Positions 18,393-26,758 of a DNA stretch of 64,000 nucleotides are shown one piece after another (position 1 is the first letter of the stretch; each line of letters begins with the position of its first letter). Both the position numbers and the translations under genes were made by a program. Under the pieces are notes generated by a model. That model had not been told where the DNA came from and made no database searches. It was given only the letters and a program-made list of their open reading frames with translations. Origin of the DNA: Thalassotalea marina (GTDB lineage: Bacteria; Pseudomonadota; Gammaproteobacteria; Enterobacterales; Alteromonadaceae); assembly GCF_014656435.1 (NCBI RefSeq), contig NZ_BNCK01000001.1, forward strand, positions 558,001 through 622,000, written 5' to 3'.

Positions 18393-19594
18393 TGGCAATT
18401 TTTGAATACTCGGCATATGATCAGTCTGGAGGTAAAGTTTCCGGTCAGATTGAAGCAATCGATAAGAAACATGCATTGGAGCAACTCACTAAAAAGCACC
18501 TTTACACGTCAGATATAAAGCGGTTAGACGCTAACAAAGGTTCCCCGTTTTCATTTGGTAATCGTGTTTCGATCGCCGACCTAGAGTTTCTCACTTCTGA
18601 ATTAAGCCTTTTACTGGAATCTGGAGTAAAAATAGACCGCGGTATTGATATCATTAAAAGAACAAAAGCTAAGCCGGCTTTGGCAATGCTATTGGATTCT
18701 CTTAGCCGTGATCTAAAAAAGGGCAAAAGCTTGGCAGAAGCCTTTGGAGCACACCCGAACACTTTCGATGCACTTTACTGTAATTTAATTCAATTAGGTG
18801 AAGCATCAGGAAATCTAAGCGATGTGTTTGGGAGTTTAGCAACTGATTTAAAATTTAAACGAGAACTTCAGCAAAAAATTATTAGTTCATTGGCATACCC
18901 AAGTGTCATTTTTTTTGTTTGTATTTTAAGCGTATTTTTTATCTTCAATTTTATCATCCCGAAAATGGCGCCCATGTTTGCAAATGCACAGGATCTTCCT
19001 TGGTATACTATAGCAATGCTTTCTCTAAGCGATTGGATGGTAAAATACCAAGGTTTTTTGATCTTGGGATGCGTTGCGACAGTTTGTTTACTGATTTATG
19101 CGGCTAAGCAAGAAAACTTTAAACGTTGGTGGCAGTTAAAAAGTTTAAAATTACCTATTGTTGGAAAAGCCGTTTTAACTATTGAACGTATTCGATTTAA
19201 CAGCGGCTTAGCAATGATGGTCAAATCAGGGGTTCAAATTGATCAGGCAATTCAGTTGTCAGCCGGTAATATAAGGAACAGAGAATTGCGTCGCGAAATG
19301 GATGTGGCCAAGAAAAAAGTGAAAAGTGGTAGTCAACTTACACCTGCTCTGCAGCAAAGCTCTTTATATCCAGACTTTTACATATCACTGCTAGAAGTCG
19401 GTGAAGAATCTGGTAATTTATCCAAAGTGTTTGATGAAATTGCTAATCGTTCCCGCCAAGAATTCGAAAGCTGGACGCAGCGCATAACAACATTGTTAGA
19501 GCCTTTAATGATACTTTTTATGGGAGGCTTTGTTGGCGGTGTAGTTGTTATGATGTTAATGAGTATGGTCTCTATGAATGAGATAGGCTTTTAA
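18392..19594 (+). CDS. gspF: Type II secretion inner-membrane platform protein GspF
   Basis: 400 residues, with two GspF repeats and three predicted membrane segments (about 170-192, 218-236, 370-392). Motifs include LLESGVKIDRGIDIIKR and its repeat LAMMVKSGVQIDQAIQLSAG. GspF couples the ATPase to pseudopilus assembly. TAATG overlap with gspE. Confidence 0.95.
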   Translation: MAIFEYSAYDQSGGKVSGQIEAIDKKHALEQLTKKHLYTSDIKRLDANKGSPFSFGNRVSIADLEFLTSELSLLLESGVKIDRGIDIIKRTKAKPALAMLLDSLSRDLKKGKSLAEAFGAHPNTFDALYCNLIQLGEASGNLSDVFGSLATDLKFKRELQQKIISSLAYPSVIFFVCILSVFFIFNFIIPKMAPMFANAQDLPWYTIAMLSLSDWMVKYQGFLILGCVATVCLLIYAAKQENFKRWWQLKSLKLPIVGKAVLTIERIRFNSGLAMMVKSGVQIDQAIQLSAGNIRNRELRREMDVAKKKVKSGSQLTPALQQSSLYPDFYISLLEVGEESGNLSKVFDEIANRSRQEFESWTQRITTLLEPLMILFMGGFVGGVVVMMLMSMVSMNEIGF

Positions 19595-19615
19595 CTTAAG
19601 GATAATGGCAACGTT

Positions 19616-20038
19616 ATGGCTTATCTTAGGCTAACAAAAGGTTTTACATTAATAGAGCTGTTGGTCGTTATGACGATAATAGGATTGTTGATGGGGTTAG
19701 TAGGTCCTTTGACAATGCGAAGCTTGGAAAAAGCTGAAGCGAAAGAAGAATTTTTGGCGGTTAAAAATTGGATTAAAAAGATCAGCTATAAAGCATACTA
19801 CACTGGGCGAACCCATCAAATTAAAGCCGAAGGTAAACAAATTACATTAATAATTGATGGTGACAATGCGCAAAGCAGTGTTGTTCAACATTTTGAATCA
19901 GTATTTTTTACGTCACAAGTTGTTGTTTTCAATAGTATGGGCTTTGCCAATAAAGATTACATCGTTGGAAGATTTCGAAATAACGAGTTCAAAATAGATT
20001 TAAGGGATTGGGTAAATGGCGAAGAAGCACATCAATAG
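19616..20038 (+). CDS. gspH: Type II secretion minor pseudopilin GspH-like
   Basis: 140 residues. Prepilin leader ending LTKG, then FTLIELLVVMTIIGLLMGLVGP with Glu at +5. Beyond the N-terminal helix the sequence is divergent, as is usual for GspH. Assignment to H rests on position (between F and I) and size. It overlaps the next gene by 23 bases. Confidence 0.85.
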   Translation: MAYLRLTKGFTLIELLVVMTIIGLLMGLVGPLTMRSLEKAEAKEEFLAVKNWIKKISYKAYYTGRTHQIKAEGKQITLIIDGDNAQSSVVQHFESVFFTSQVVVFNSMGFANKDYIVGRFRNNEFKIDLRDWVNGEEAHQ

Positions 20039-20501
20039 TGCCTATGATTGTCTTCTCTACTCTTCTAGCTTAAATAGAGAGAAGTTAGGGGGATTTACCC
20101 TGATTGAGGTGCTCGTTGCGACAGTTATTCTGATATCTTCGCTTGCAATAGTTAGTTTAGTTTATCGTGGCGCTTATTTAAGTAGTGAAAAAGCTGAACA
20201 CCATGCCATGATCGCATTAGCAACACCGAGCGTTTTAGCAAACATGCGATATTCAATCCGAAACAAAGGAAATAACGAAGCAACAACACTAACTGACAAA
20301 GGTGAAGTTTGGGGGGTATCATATCATTGGGAAGCTACTTTAAGCGTATTTGAAGCACCTCAAGCTCGTCTAAACATTACTACAGGCAAGTTAGCGGAAG
20401 AAGTACCAAAATATAAGTTATGGCATGTAGTTTTGTCTATTCAATTTGCAGATACTGTTAAGCATTTTTCTGTCAAAGAAATCAGTTGGAATGATAAATA
20501 A
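20016..20501 (+). CDS. gspI: Type II secretion minor pseudopilin GspI-like
   Basis: 161 residues. An unusually long leader of about 27 residues ends in KLGG, before FTLIEVLVATVILISSLAIVSLVYRGAY. A start further in (no ATG is available before the helix) would shorten the leader. Minor pseudopilin at the pseudopilus tip with J and K; identity as I is from position and the VLVA-type helix. Confidence 0.82.
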   Translation: MAKKHINSAYDCLLYSSSLNREKLGGFTLIEVLVATVILISSLAIVSLVYRGAYLSSEKAEHHAMIALATPSVLANMRYSIRNKGNNEATTLTDKGEVWGVSYHWEATLSVFEAPQARLNITTGKLAEEVPKYKLWHVVLSIQFADTVKHFSVKEISWNDK

Positions 20502-20502
20502 C

Positions 20503-21210
20503 ATGGCATATGTAATTTCATTTATTCCATCTAAAAACCAATCAGGATTTACTTTGGTGGAGCTAATGATATCGTTAGCGATATTATCATTGCTCCTCGT
20601 CACGGGTTCGTATAGTTACAGCATGATGTCTGAAAGGTGGAATAAAGAGCTTGGTCATTTTGAGCAGACTATTTCTATGGGCAAAAAGTTTGACATATTA
20701 TCGCACCTTTTAGAAGGTGTTTATCCACATGTAGTTGTTGATTCTAACAATGAACCGTCATTTTTCTTTATTGGTGGAGAAGATTCGCTGCTCGCTGTCA
20801 GTCATTATAGTTTGGATAATGACGGCTATCCTACAGTGTTTCGTTTAACAAGTATCGAAAGATCCTCTGGTAAATTCGAGTTAGTTTTGCAGACCGTTAG
20901 TACTAAAAATTTTTTGCTTGTGGGCACGGCTCAAAAAATTAGGTTTGATCGAACAATTAAACTATTCGAACAGTTAGATAAAATCTCTTTAACTTACTTT
21001 GGTTGGACTCATTTATTCGATAAAAACTCGACATCAGTTAACGCATTAAACAGGCGATGGCACAGTACTTACTCAGGTATTAATAGCAAGTTGGTACCAG
21101 AATCGTTGATTGTTCGCTTGGAATTAATGAACAAAGTTTGGCAATACCCTGTACAATTTCAACCAAATCCAGAACGCTTGTTAGCTCCTTATTACAAGGA
21201 GAACCAGTAA
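20503..21210 (+). CDS. gspJ: Type II secretion minor pseudopilin GspJ-like
   Basis: 235 residues from ATG 20503; ATG 20491, overlapping the gspI stop, is an alternative. Leader ends NQSG, then FTLVELMISLAILSLLLVTGSYSYSMM with Glu at +5. The size (larger than H and I) and the conserved aromatic residues after the helix suit GspJ. Its stop overlaps the start of gspK (TAATG). Confidence 0.83.
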   Translation: MAYVISFIPSKNQSGFTLVELMISLAILSLLLVTGSYSYSMMSERWNKELGHFEQTISMGKKFDILSHLLEGVYPHVVVDSNNEPSFFFIGGEDSLLAVSHYSLDNDGYPTVFRLTSIERSSGKFELVLQTVSTKNFLLVGTAQKIRFDRTIKLFEQLDKISLTYFGWTHLFDKNSTSVNALNRRWHSTYSGINSKLVPESLIVRLELMNKVWQYPVQFQPNPERLLAPYYKENQ

Positions 21211-22094
21211 TGAAGTTGTACAAGTTAGAAAAAGGCATTGCATTGATTCAAGTTCTCGTTATCGTAGGTATTTTATCAACGCTAGCTTTGTACTTATCAA
21301 CAACCGCTCGATCTCAAATCCATATCTCACAATGGGCTAGTGATCGCACAGATGCTTTGATACATCTTCATAGTGCAGAATCTGAATTACTTTTTAATTT
21401 GTTGACAAAAAAAAAAGAAAAGAATTTTTCTGAGGAAAATTTAATAGTAAGAGATTGGAATTTCCACGCGGAGCCATTCCGTATTGGAGATAATGTTCAA
21501 GTGAAAATGCAGGATCAGTCAGCTTTGATCAATGCTCATTTTCCCAATATTGAACTGATGAATAAACTTCTTACTTTTCACGGTGCAAGTCCCTCAGAGG
21601 CACAGCAAATTGTGAGTACCTTGTTAGACTGGCAAGATCTTGATAACATTCCAAGACCAAATGGGCGAGAAGCCAGCAATGAAAATTTAGCAATTAGAAA
21701 TGGTGCTTTACCAGACTTAAGTGACATCTATTTGTTACCTCAAGTAAAACCTGAGTATCAAGAGTTATTAGTGAGAAATTCTACATTGTTAGGTCGTGGA
21801 ATTTTTAATCCGATGAATAGCCCACAAGAGTTATTATATGCTTTGGCACCCAAATCTGTCGTACAACAGATAGTTCAATTAAGAAAAGAAAATAGATTGT
21901 CGGCTAAAACCTTTAGCGGTCTTACAGGAATTAACGAGGGCGAGAGTGTTTTGCTTTATCCTTCTAATATGTTATCTATAGAGCTTCAAGCCCGCGTTAA
22001 CGAGTCTTTGGCCCGTAAACGCATTTTATTTGAGCTAGTTCCTCACGCAGATGAACATCAAACTCCTATTATAAAATATGCAATAAGTGATTAA
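21210..22094 (+). CDS. gspK: Type II secretion minor pseudopilin GspK-like
   Basis: 294 residues from ATG 21210, preceded by AAGGAG at 21196-21201. A longer in-frame reading back to 21138 lies inside gspJ. Leader MKLYKLEKG, then IALIQVLVIVGILSTLALYLS: position +5 is Gln, not Glu, as expected for GspK, the tip pseudopilin. The large helical insert contains ALINAHFPNIELMNKLL and LLDWQDLDNIPRPNGRE, the GspK alpha domain signature. Confidence 0.88.
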   Translation: MKLYKLEKGIALIQVLVIVGILSTLALYLSTTARSQIHISQWASDRTDALIHLHSAESELLFNLLTKKKEKNFSEENLIVRDWNFHAEPFRIGDNVQVKMQDQSALINAHFPNIELMNKLLTFHGASPSEAQQIVSTLLDWQDLDNIPRPNGREASNENLAIRNGALPDLSDIYLLPQVKPEYQELLVRNSTLLGRGIFNPMNSPQELLYALAPKSVVQQIVQLRKENRLSAKTFSGLTGINEGESVLLYPSNMLSIELQARVNESLARKRILFELVPHADEHQTPIIKYAISD

Positions 22095-22097
22095 TTT

Positions 22098-23252
22098 GTG
22101 ACAACTCAAACAAAAAATAATGTTGAGACGGAAAACAACACTGCGTCAATTTCCATATTAACTCGAATATTATGCCAGTTTGGACATTATTTTGATGGCC
22201 AGATATGGAAAATAGGGACTTCTGGTAAGGAAAAAATTGATGGTTTACAACGGAAAAAGTTTGCTTTCCTAATTGTTTCAAAAGAACATTATTCTGAAAT
22301 TAATCAAACATTTCCGGTAGATGACCCTGCTCAGTTAAAAAAAATCTTAAAGATTCAATACCCTAATAATAAAAATTATCGGTATTTTATATGGCCCTTA
22401 AAAAATGGCCAGAGTCACGTCACTATTTGGCATTTTAAGAGCAATTGTCCCGAAGCTTATATAATGCTACCCGAAACCATGTTGCTTAGTAAAATTAGTC
22501 TAGATAAACAGTGTACAGTGGTAATACAGCGCTCTGAAAAGTTACCTAAGCTTTTTGTTTCCTGCTCGGGAAATTCTTTGCACTCTATTATAGAAAAGGG
22601 CTTGATCAAATCGCCTGAGTTATTTCATACCGCGATTGGTGAAGCGGAACAGAGAAAGGCAATCTATATTGATGAGCAAGAGCTTTTGAAGATATTTGCT
22701 ATAGGTCTTTCCAGAGTGGGATTATCTGAACTAGCGTCTTTTGTTAAAGTGACTTCTAAGCTAGATGTGTCGAATCAGTTGAAGGCATTTGTAATCCCCT
22801 TATCAGTTATATGTAGCCTCTACTTGCTGGTATCGAGTGGTTATTTACTTTTCAAAGGTTATTCTCTGGAAAAGGGGATCGACGAGTTGTCCGTTTCCGC
22901 AAATAGCTCTTTACAGGTCAAAACTTCAGTTGCTGAGCTGAGTCAAAGGTATAAAACGTTAAAGCTGTTTCTTCAAGACAAATTTCCGGAGTCAACAGTT
23001 TGGCAGTTAATTTTTACATTGTTTAACGACGCCGAATTTTCCAATATACGATTAGAAGATGGTCGTTATGTACTTAGAGGAAGCACTGAAAAGTCGACCA
23101 AATTACTCAACATTATTAATGAAAGTGGAATGGCCCACGATGCTAAATTTGATTTTCCAGTTCGAAAAAATCGTGGTAAAGAGGTATTTGTTATTAGTTT
23201 CATTCATAATGATTCGACAAAATTAGTTGAAAGAGCTAGCGGGGGCTATTAA
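22098..23252 (+). CDS. gspL: Type II secretion protein GspL-like
   Basis: 384 residues, GTG start. A cytoplasmic part of about 225 residues is followed by one membrane segment (AFVIPLSVICSLYLLVSSGY, about 231-250) and a periplasmic ferredoxin-like domain. GspL binds GspE and GspM. Similarity to known GspL is faint and the call relies on topology and position between K and M. Confidence 0.75.
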   Translation: MTTQTKNNVETENNTASISILTRILCQFGHYFDGQIWKIGTSGKEKIDGLQRKKFAFLIVSKEHYSEINQTFPVDDPAQLKKILKIQYPNNKNYRYFIWPLKNGQSHVTIWHFKSNCPEAYIMLPETMLLSKISLDKQCTVVIQRSEKLPKLFVSCSGNSLHSIIEKGLIKSPELFHTAIGEAEQRKAIYIDEQELLKIFAIGLSRVGLSELASFVKVTSKLDVSNQLKAFVIPLSVICSLYLLVSSGYLLFKGYSLEKGIDELSVSANSSLQVKTSVAELSQRYKTLKLFLQDKFPESTVWQLIFTLFNDAEFSNIRLEDGRYVLRGSTEKSTKLLNIINESGMAHDAKFDFPVRKNRGKEVFVISFIHNDSTKLVERASGGY

Positions 23253-23253
23253 C

Positions 23254-23829
23254 GTGGAAGGTTTGCAAAAACATACTCTACTATTGTCGATTCTTGCTAC
23301 GCTACTTGTGGCTAAGTTTATTGTTGTTCCTATTATTGACTGGCAAAACAATAAAGTTAGTGAAATTAGGTTGATGGAAAAAAAGTTTAATAAAACTCAT
23401 AATGTTATCAAGCATGCATCTTCTTTTAAAGACATTAATGAACAGCTCAATATTCAACTAAAGGGGTTGGAACAATTACTCCATACCAGTGAAAGTGAAT
23501 CCATCTTTAAACTGAAACAGCAAGAAAAAATAGAGTCTTTATTAAATAACCATCAATTAACTTCTCAGAATATAGGTTGGAAACCAAGCGTATCTCTTAA
23601 TGAGTTTGAAATCGAGAAACTGACAATGAGCTTGTCACTTAGTGGAGATATGGACAAAATTTTACCTTTTCTTTGGGCTATAGAAGTACAGCGACCATAT
23701 ATTGAAATAGATAGCTTTTCTATTACAATCAGGGGGCAAAATCAAAAAAGTTTGGGGAGAGCAACAACTGCTAACTTGACTTTAAACTTTTATCACGAAC
23801 TTGAAACTAATAAAGTAAGAAATAATTAA
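23254..23829 (+). CDS. gspM: Type II secretion protein GspM-like
   Basis: 191 residues from GTG 23254, with GGGGG about 9 bases upstream. A TTG at 23227 inside gspL is less likely. There is a single membrane segment near the N-terminus (LLLSILATLLVAKFIVVPII), a coiled region, and a C-terminal alpha/beta domain (LTMSLSLSGDMDKILPFLWAI, then IEIDSFSITI) of the GspM/PilO type. Assigned by topology and position. Confidence 0.75.
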   Translation: MEGLQKHTLLLSILATLLVAKFIVVPIIDWQNNKVSEIRLMEKKFNKTHNVIKHASSFKDINEQLNIQLKGLEQLLHTSESESIFKLKQQEKIESLLNNHQLTSQNIGWKPSVSLNEFEIEKLTMSLSLSGDMDKILPFLWAIEVQRPYIEIDSFSITIRGQNQKSLGRATTANLTLNFYHELETNKVRNN

Positions 23830-23831
23830 AT

Positions 23832-24389
23832 ATGTTGTTTTTGAAAAATAAGCAAGCATTACTTTTTCTGCTGTTGGCATCAATTTTTCTATTTGAGGAT
23901 TTTAGTTCTCGTTTGGTTAGTGAAGATCATAGCGAGTTCAATGAAGAAAAAATGGAGAATTTAGCAGCGTTACACTTACCTGTTTTGCAAAAAGTAGAAT
24001 TGGAAAGCCTGAAAACTCGATTAAAAAGCTTTATTAACTCAAATGATGATGAAAATTCTTTGGTTGATACTACATCAATAGAATCAGGTAACTATCAATT
24101 AGAGCCAAACGAGTTATTTACAGAAGATAGCAAGTTAACATTAAAGGCAATTTTAGAAGTAACTTCGTCAGATCCAAATAAAAAGCAATTGATAGCTCTA
24201 ATCGAACATGCACACCTCATAACGGGAGAAAAAGAGGTCGAAAAACATTTTAGTGGTGGAGCATTTGGGCAATATCAAATTAACATAGTGAACAATACGG
24301 AAGTTGTTTTTAACCATAGTACGGGTAACGCCGAGAAAAACATCGTTTTGTCAATGTATAAAACAAGAAAAGAATCGCCAAGTAATTAA
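23832..24389 (+). CDS. Short GspC-like protein (HR-domain-like) before the secretin
   Basis: 185 residues, not recognisable at first sight. It has an N-terminal membrane segment (ALLFLLLASIFLFEDF), an acidic linker, and a C-terminal beta-rich stretch (about 110-180) whose pattern (LTLKAILEVTSSDPNKKQLIALI, then a short spacer, INIVNNTEVVFNH, IVLSMY) resembles the HR domain of GspC or PilP, which contacts the secretin N0 domain. A PDZ domain is absent. Position between M-like and D suggests that it fills the GspC role. Function inferred, not demonstrated. Confidence 0.6.
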   Translation: MLFLKNKQALLFLLLASIFLFEDFSSRLVSEDHSEFNEEKMENLAALHLPVLQKVELESLKTRLKSFINSNDDENSLVDTTSIESGNYQLEPNELFTEDSKLTLKAILEVTSSDPNKKQLIALIEHAHLITGEKEVEKHFSGGAFGQYQINIVNNTEVVFNHSTGNAEKNIVLSMYKTRKESPSN

Positions 24390-24390
24390 T

Positions 24391-26463
24391 ATGAAAAACA
24401 AAAATATAATCATAGAAATGTCGCTGACCTGCTTACTCGTTTTGTCTCTGTCTGCATGCTCAGTTACTGATACAAAAAAAAGAACGGTGGAGGCTTCCTA
24501 TTTAAAAGGGTCTAAGGTAACAAAACAAACCCTAGACAGTGAAAAAAATAGCGAAATTCAAAATCCTGAATACGGAACCAATCTAGACGTTAAAAACGCA
24601 CAAATGCTTACCGGCTTTAATCCAGCATTGCAACAGGTCAAAGTTGAACAAAACTTAATTGGTAACTTTAGTTCAAATGCCCTTGTCACTATTACTTCAG
24701 ATAATTTGCCATTAAATGAATACCTCCATACGGTATTTGGAGAATTATTAAAAGTTAATTACGTGCTTGGTGAAAATGTAAAAAATGAGCAAAAGCAAAT
24801 AACGTTGAATTTGCAATCAAGTATCAGTGAAAAAAAGCTTTTCGAATTGAGTGAAAAACTGATTCGAGAGAATGGGTACGAAATTCGGTTAGAAGACGGT
24901 ATTTATTATATTCATAAAGCGCAAAATAATGCGGTTCAAGGTAGTGTTACTTTTGGTTATGGCAAAAATATTGATAAGGTCCCAGCAGTAGCATCGACAA
25001 TAGTACAGTTGATACCATTCGAATATGGCATGCAAACATCATTGGCAAATACCTTAAAGCAACTATTGTCAATTAAGGCGATGCCAGATTTCGAGCGAAA
25101 TACGTTAATATTGCAGGGGAAAAGAGCAGAGATTATAAAAGCGTTAGAGTTAATTCATTTGCTAGATCGCCCCTTGTTTAAGAATCGCCACATAGGCACC
25201 TTTAAAACCAGGTTTGTTAGCAACCAAGATTTAGTAAAAAAACTGCCTGAACTATTAAAACAAGACGGTGTTTCAGTTAGTGGGCAGAACCTTAACGATT
25301 TAGCCGTGTCTTTAGTTTCACTTGATAGAATTGGAACTGTGGTTATTTTTGCAAATAATCAAGCTCTTATTGACCGAACCTTGTTTTGGGCAGATCAAAT
25401 TGACCAAGCTCCTAGTGGAAATGAAAAACAGTATTTTATTTATCAACCACAGTTTGCAAGAGCAACAGATTTAGGCACCAGTCTCAGTGTGTTAATTTCC
25501 GGCGGAGGTATTGGCGATAATAGAAGTGCAGGTAATACTACCTCAGCCGAACGTGAAAACAATAGTGCTAATACTAGCTCTCAAATAAGCGCTCAAGCTT
25601 CTTCAAATTCAGATATGACAATGGTGGTTGATGAACGAGCAAATTCACTTATTTTTAGTACGACTGGCAATAAGTATCGACAGTTTTTACCTCTTATTAA
25701 ACGCCTTGATGTTATGCCAAGACAAGTTATCCTAGAGGTTGTAATTGCCGAAGTTAAATTGTCTGATGACTACAAACAGGGCGTTGAATTTGAACTCACC
25801 AATCAGGGGGTTGCTAGTAAAGTAGGTGGATTTAACCTAAAAAGTAACGCTTCAGGATTGTCTTATGTATTGACTGGGGCAGATGGCAGATTTTCACTAA
25901 ACTTGATGCAAAAGAACACCAATATTAACGTGCTTTCTAGGCCTAGCCTTTTGGTCCGCGATGGTGTCACGGCAAACATTACGGTTGGCGATGATATACC
26001 TACAGTCGGAAGTATAGTTACTGACCCTGTTAATGGTAGTCAAACTTCAATCGTATATCGAAAAACAGGGGTGGAGCTTAGAGTAAAACCGACGATAAAC
26101 GCCAGGGGAGTTGTGATCATGGAAATAGACCAAAAGATCAGCAATCAAGAATCTGGTGGTTCATCAGTAGAAGGTGCCCCGATTATTTTTGAGCGTAGTA
26201 TAGATACAGAAGTAGTTGCCGAAAGTGGTCAAACGATTATTTTGGGGGGGCTAATCAGTGAAAACCGTACAGTTAATGATAAGTCTGTGCCTTTTTTCTC
26301 AAGTATTCCTGTTATTGGCAGTTTATTTGACTCTACAGAGGATTCGTCTGGCAAGACTGAACTTGTTGTGATGGTGACACCAAAAGTCATAGATTCAGGT
26401 GAAGAGTGGAGTGATATAAAGACGAAATTTATTTCTGAGCTTACAAATATTGATATTAATTAA
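24391..26463 (+). CDS. gspD: Type II secretion secretin GspD-like, predicted lipoprotein
   Basis: 690 residues from ATG 24391. A longer frame to 24304 overlaps the previous gene and is rejected. The signal sequence ends in a lipobox LSAC, so the secretin may be lipidated and self-targeting. N0-N3-type repeats follow (LPLNEYLHTVFGELLKVNYVL; IVQLIPFEYGMQTSLANTLKQLL; FERNTLILQGKRAEIIKALELI). There is a Gly/Ser/Asn-rich loop at about 370-405, then the secretin domain with VILEVVIAEVKL, NINVLSRPSLLVRDG, TGVELRVKPTI and VPFFSSIPVIGSLF. No GspS pilotin gene is seen nearby. Confidence 0.92.
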   Translation: MKNKNIIIEMSLTCLLVLSLSACSVTDTKKRTVEASYLKGSKVTKQTLDSEKNSEIQNPEYGTNLDVKNAQMLTGFNPALQQVKVEQNLIGNFSSNALVTITSDNLPLNEYLHTVFGELLKVNYVLGENVKNEQKQITLNLQSSISEKKLFELSEKLIRENGYEIRLEDGIYYIHKAQNNAVQGSVTFGYGKNIDKVPAVASTIVQLIPFEYGMQTSLANTLKQLLSIKAMPDFERNTLILQGKRAEIIKALELIHLLDRPLFKNRHIGTFKTRFVSNQDLVKKLPELLKQDGVSVSGQNLNDLAVSLVSLDRIGTVVIFANNQALIDRTLFWADQIDQAPSGNEKQYFIYQPQFARATDLGTSLSVLISGGGIGDNRSAGNTTSAERENNSANTSSQISAQASSNSDMTMVVDERANSLIFSTTGNKYRQFLPLIKRLDVMPRQVILEVVIAEVKLSDDYKQGVEFELTNQGVASKVGGFNLKSNASGLSYVLTGADGRFSLNLMQKNTNINVLSRPSLLVRDGVTANITVGDDIPTVGSIVTDPVNGSQTSIVYRKTGVELRVKPTINARGVVIMEIDQKISNQESGGSSVEGAPIIFERSIDTEVVAESGQTIILGGLISENRTVNDKSVPFFSSIPVIGSLFDSTEDSSGKTELVVMVTPKVIDSGEEWSDIKTKFISELTNIDIN

Positions 26464-26600
26464 TAAAAACAGCCATTAATATGAAAAAATTAAAACTTAA
26501 GGGTTGTATTGGTTAACAATATTAGGTAACGTCTGCTACGTGCTAAGTGAAGGCGGATAATTTTGATTGAAGACATCAAACGTTTGAAGAAAAATTGATG

Positions 26601-26628
26601 TTGACAATATTAAATCTGGGCTTAAACT
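26601..26628 (+). promoter_or_regulatory. Candidate sigma-70 promoter for the surface-protein gene
   Basis: TTGACA (26601-26606), 16-base spacer, TAAACT (26623-26628). The -35 is perfect and the -10 matches four of six. If used, it gives a leader of about 125-130 bases before the ATG at 26759. The rest of 26464-26600 is AT-rich with no gene seen. Confidence 0.5.
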
Positions 26629-26642
26629 TAGCCATGTTAGAA

Positions 26643-26689
26643 GTCGCTTAGGCGACGGCCTAAGTGTTAATTACCTAAGTGTAAATTTA
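26643..26689 (+). promoter_or_regulatory. Structured mRNA leader with mutually exclusive hairpins
   Basis: CTTAGG (26647-26652) can pair with CCTAAG at 26659-26664 or with a second copy at 26674-26679. CCTAAGTGT occurs twice with a 15-base period. GTCGC/GCGAC (26643-26647 and 26652-26656) makes a further small competing stem. Such a leader may stabilise or regulate the mRNA; no known riboswitch class is recognised. Confidence 0.4.
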
Positions 26690-26758
26690 ACGAAAAATAA
26701 ATCTTGGGTATTAAAATTATTTGATACTTCAAGTTTCATGAAACAAAGGACATAAAAA

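Noticed and set aside
16342-26463. Reading the secretion cluster as type IV or MSHA pili
   Set aside because: GspK-, GspL- and GspM-like genes and the GspG C-terminal calcium loop are type II features; no major pilin with a disulfide loop is present.
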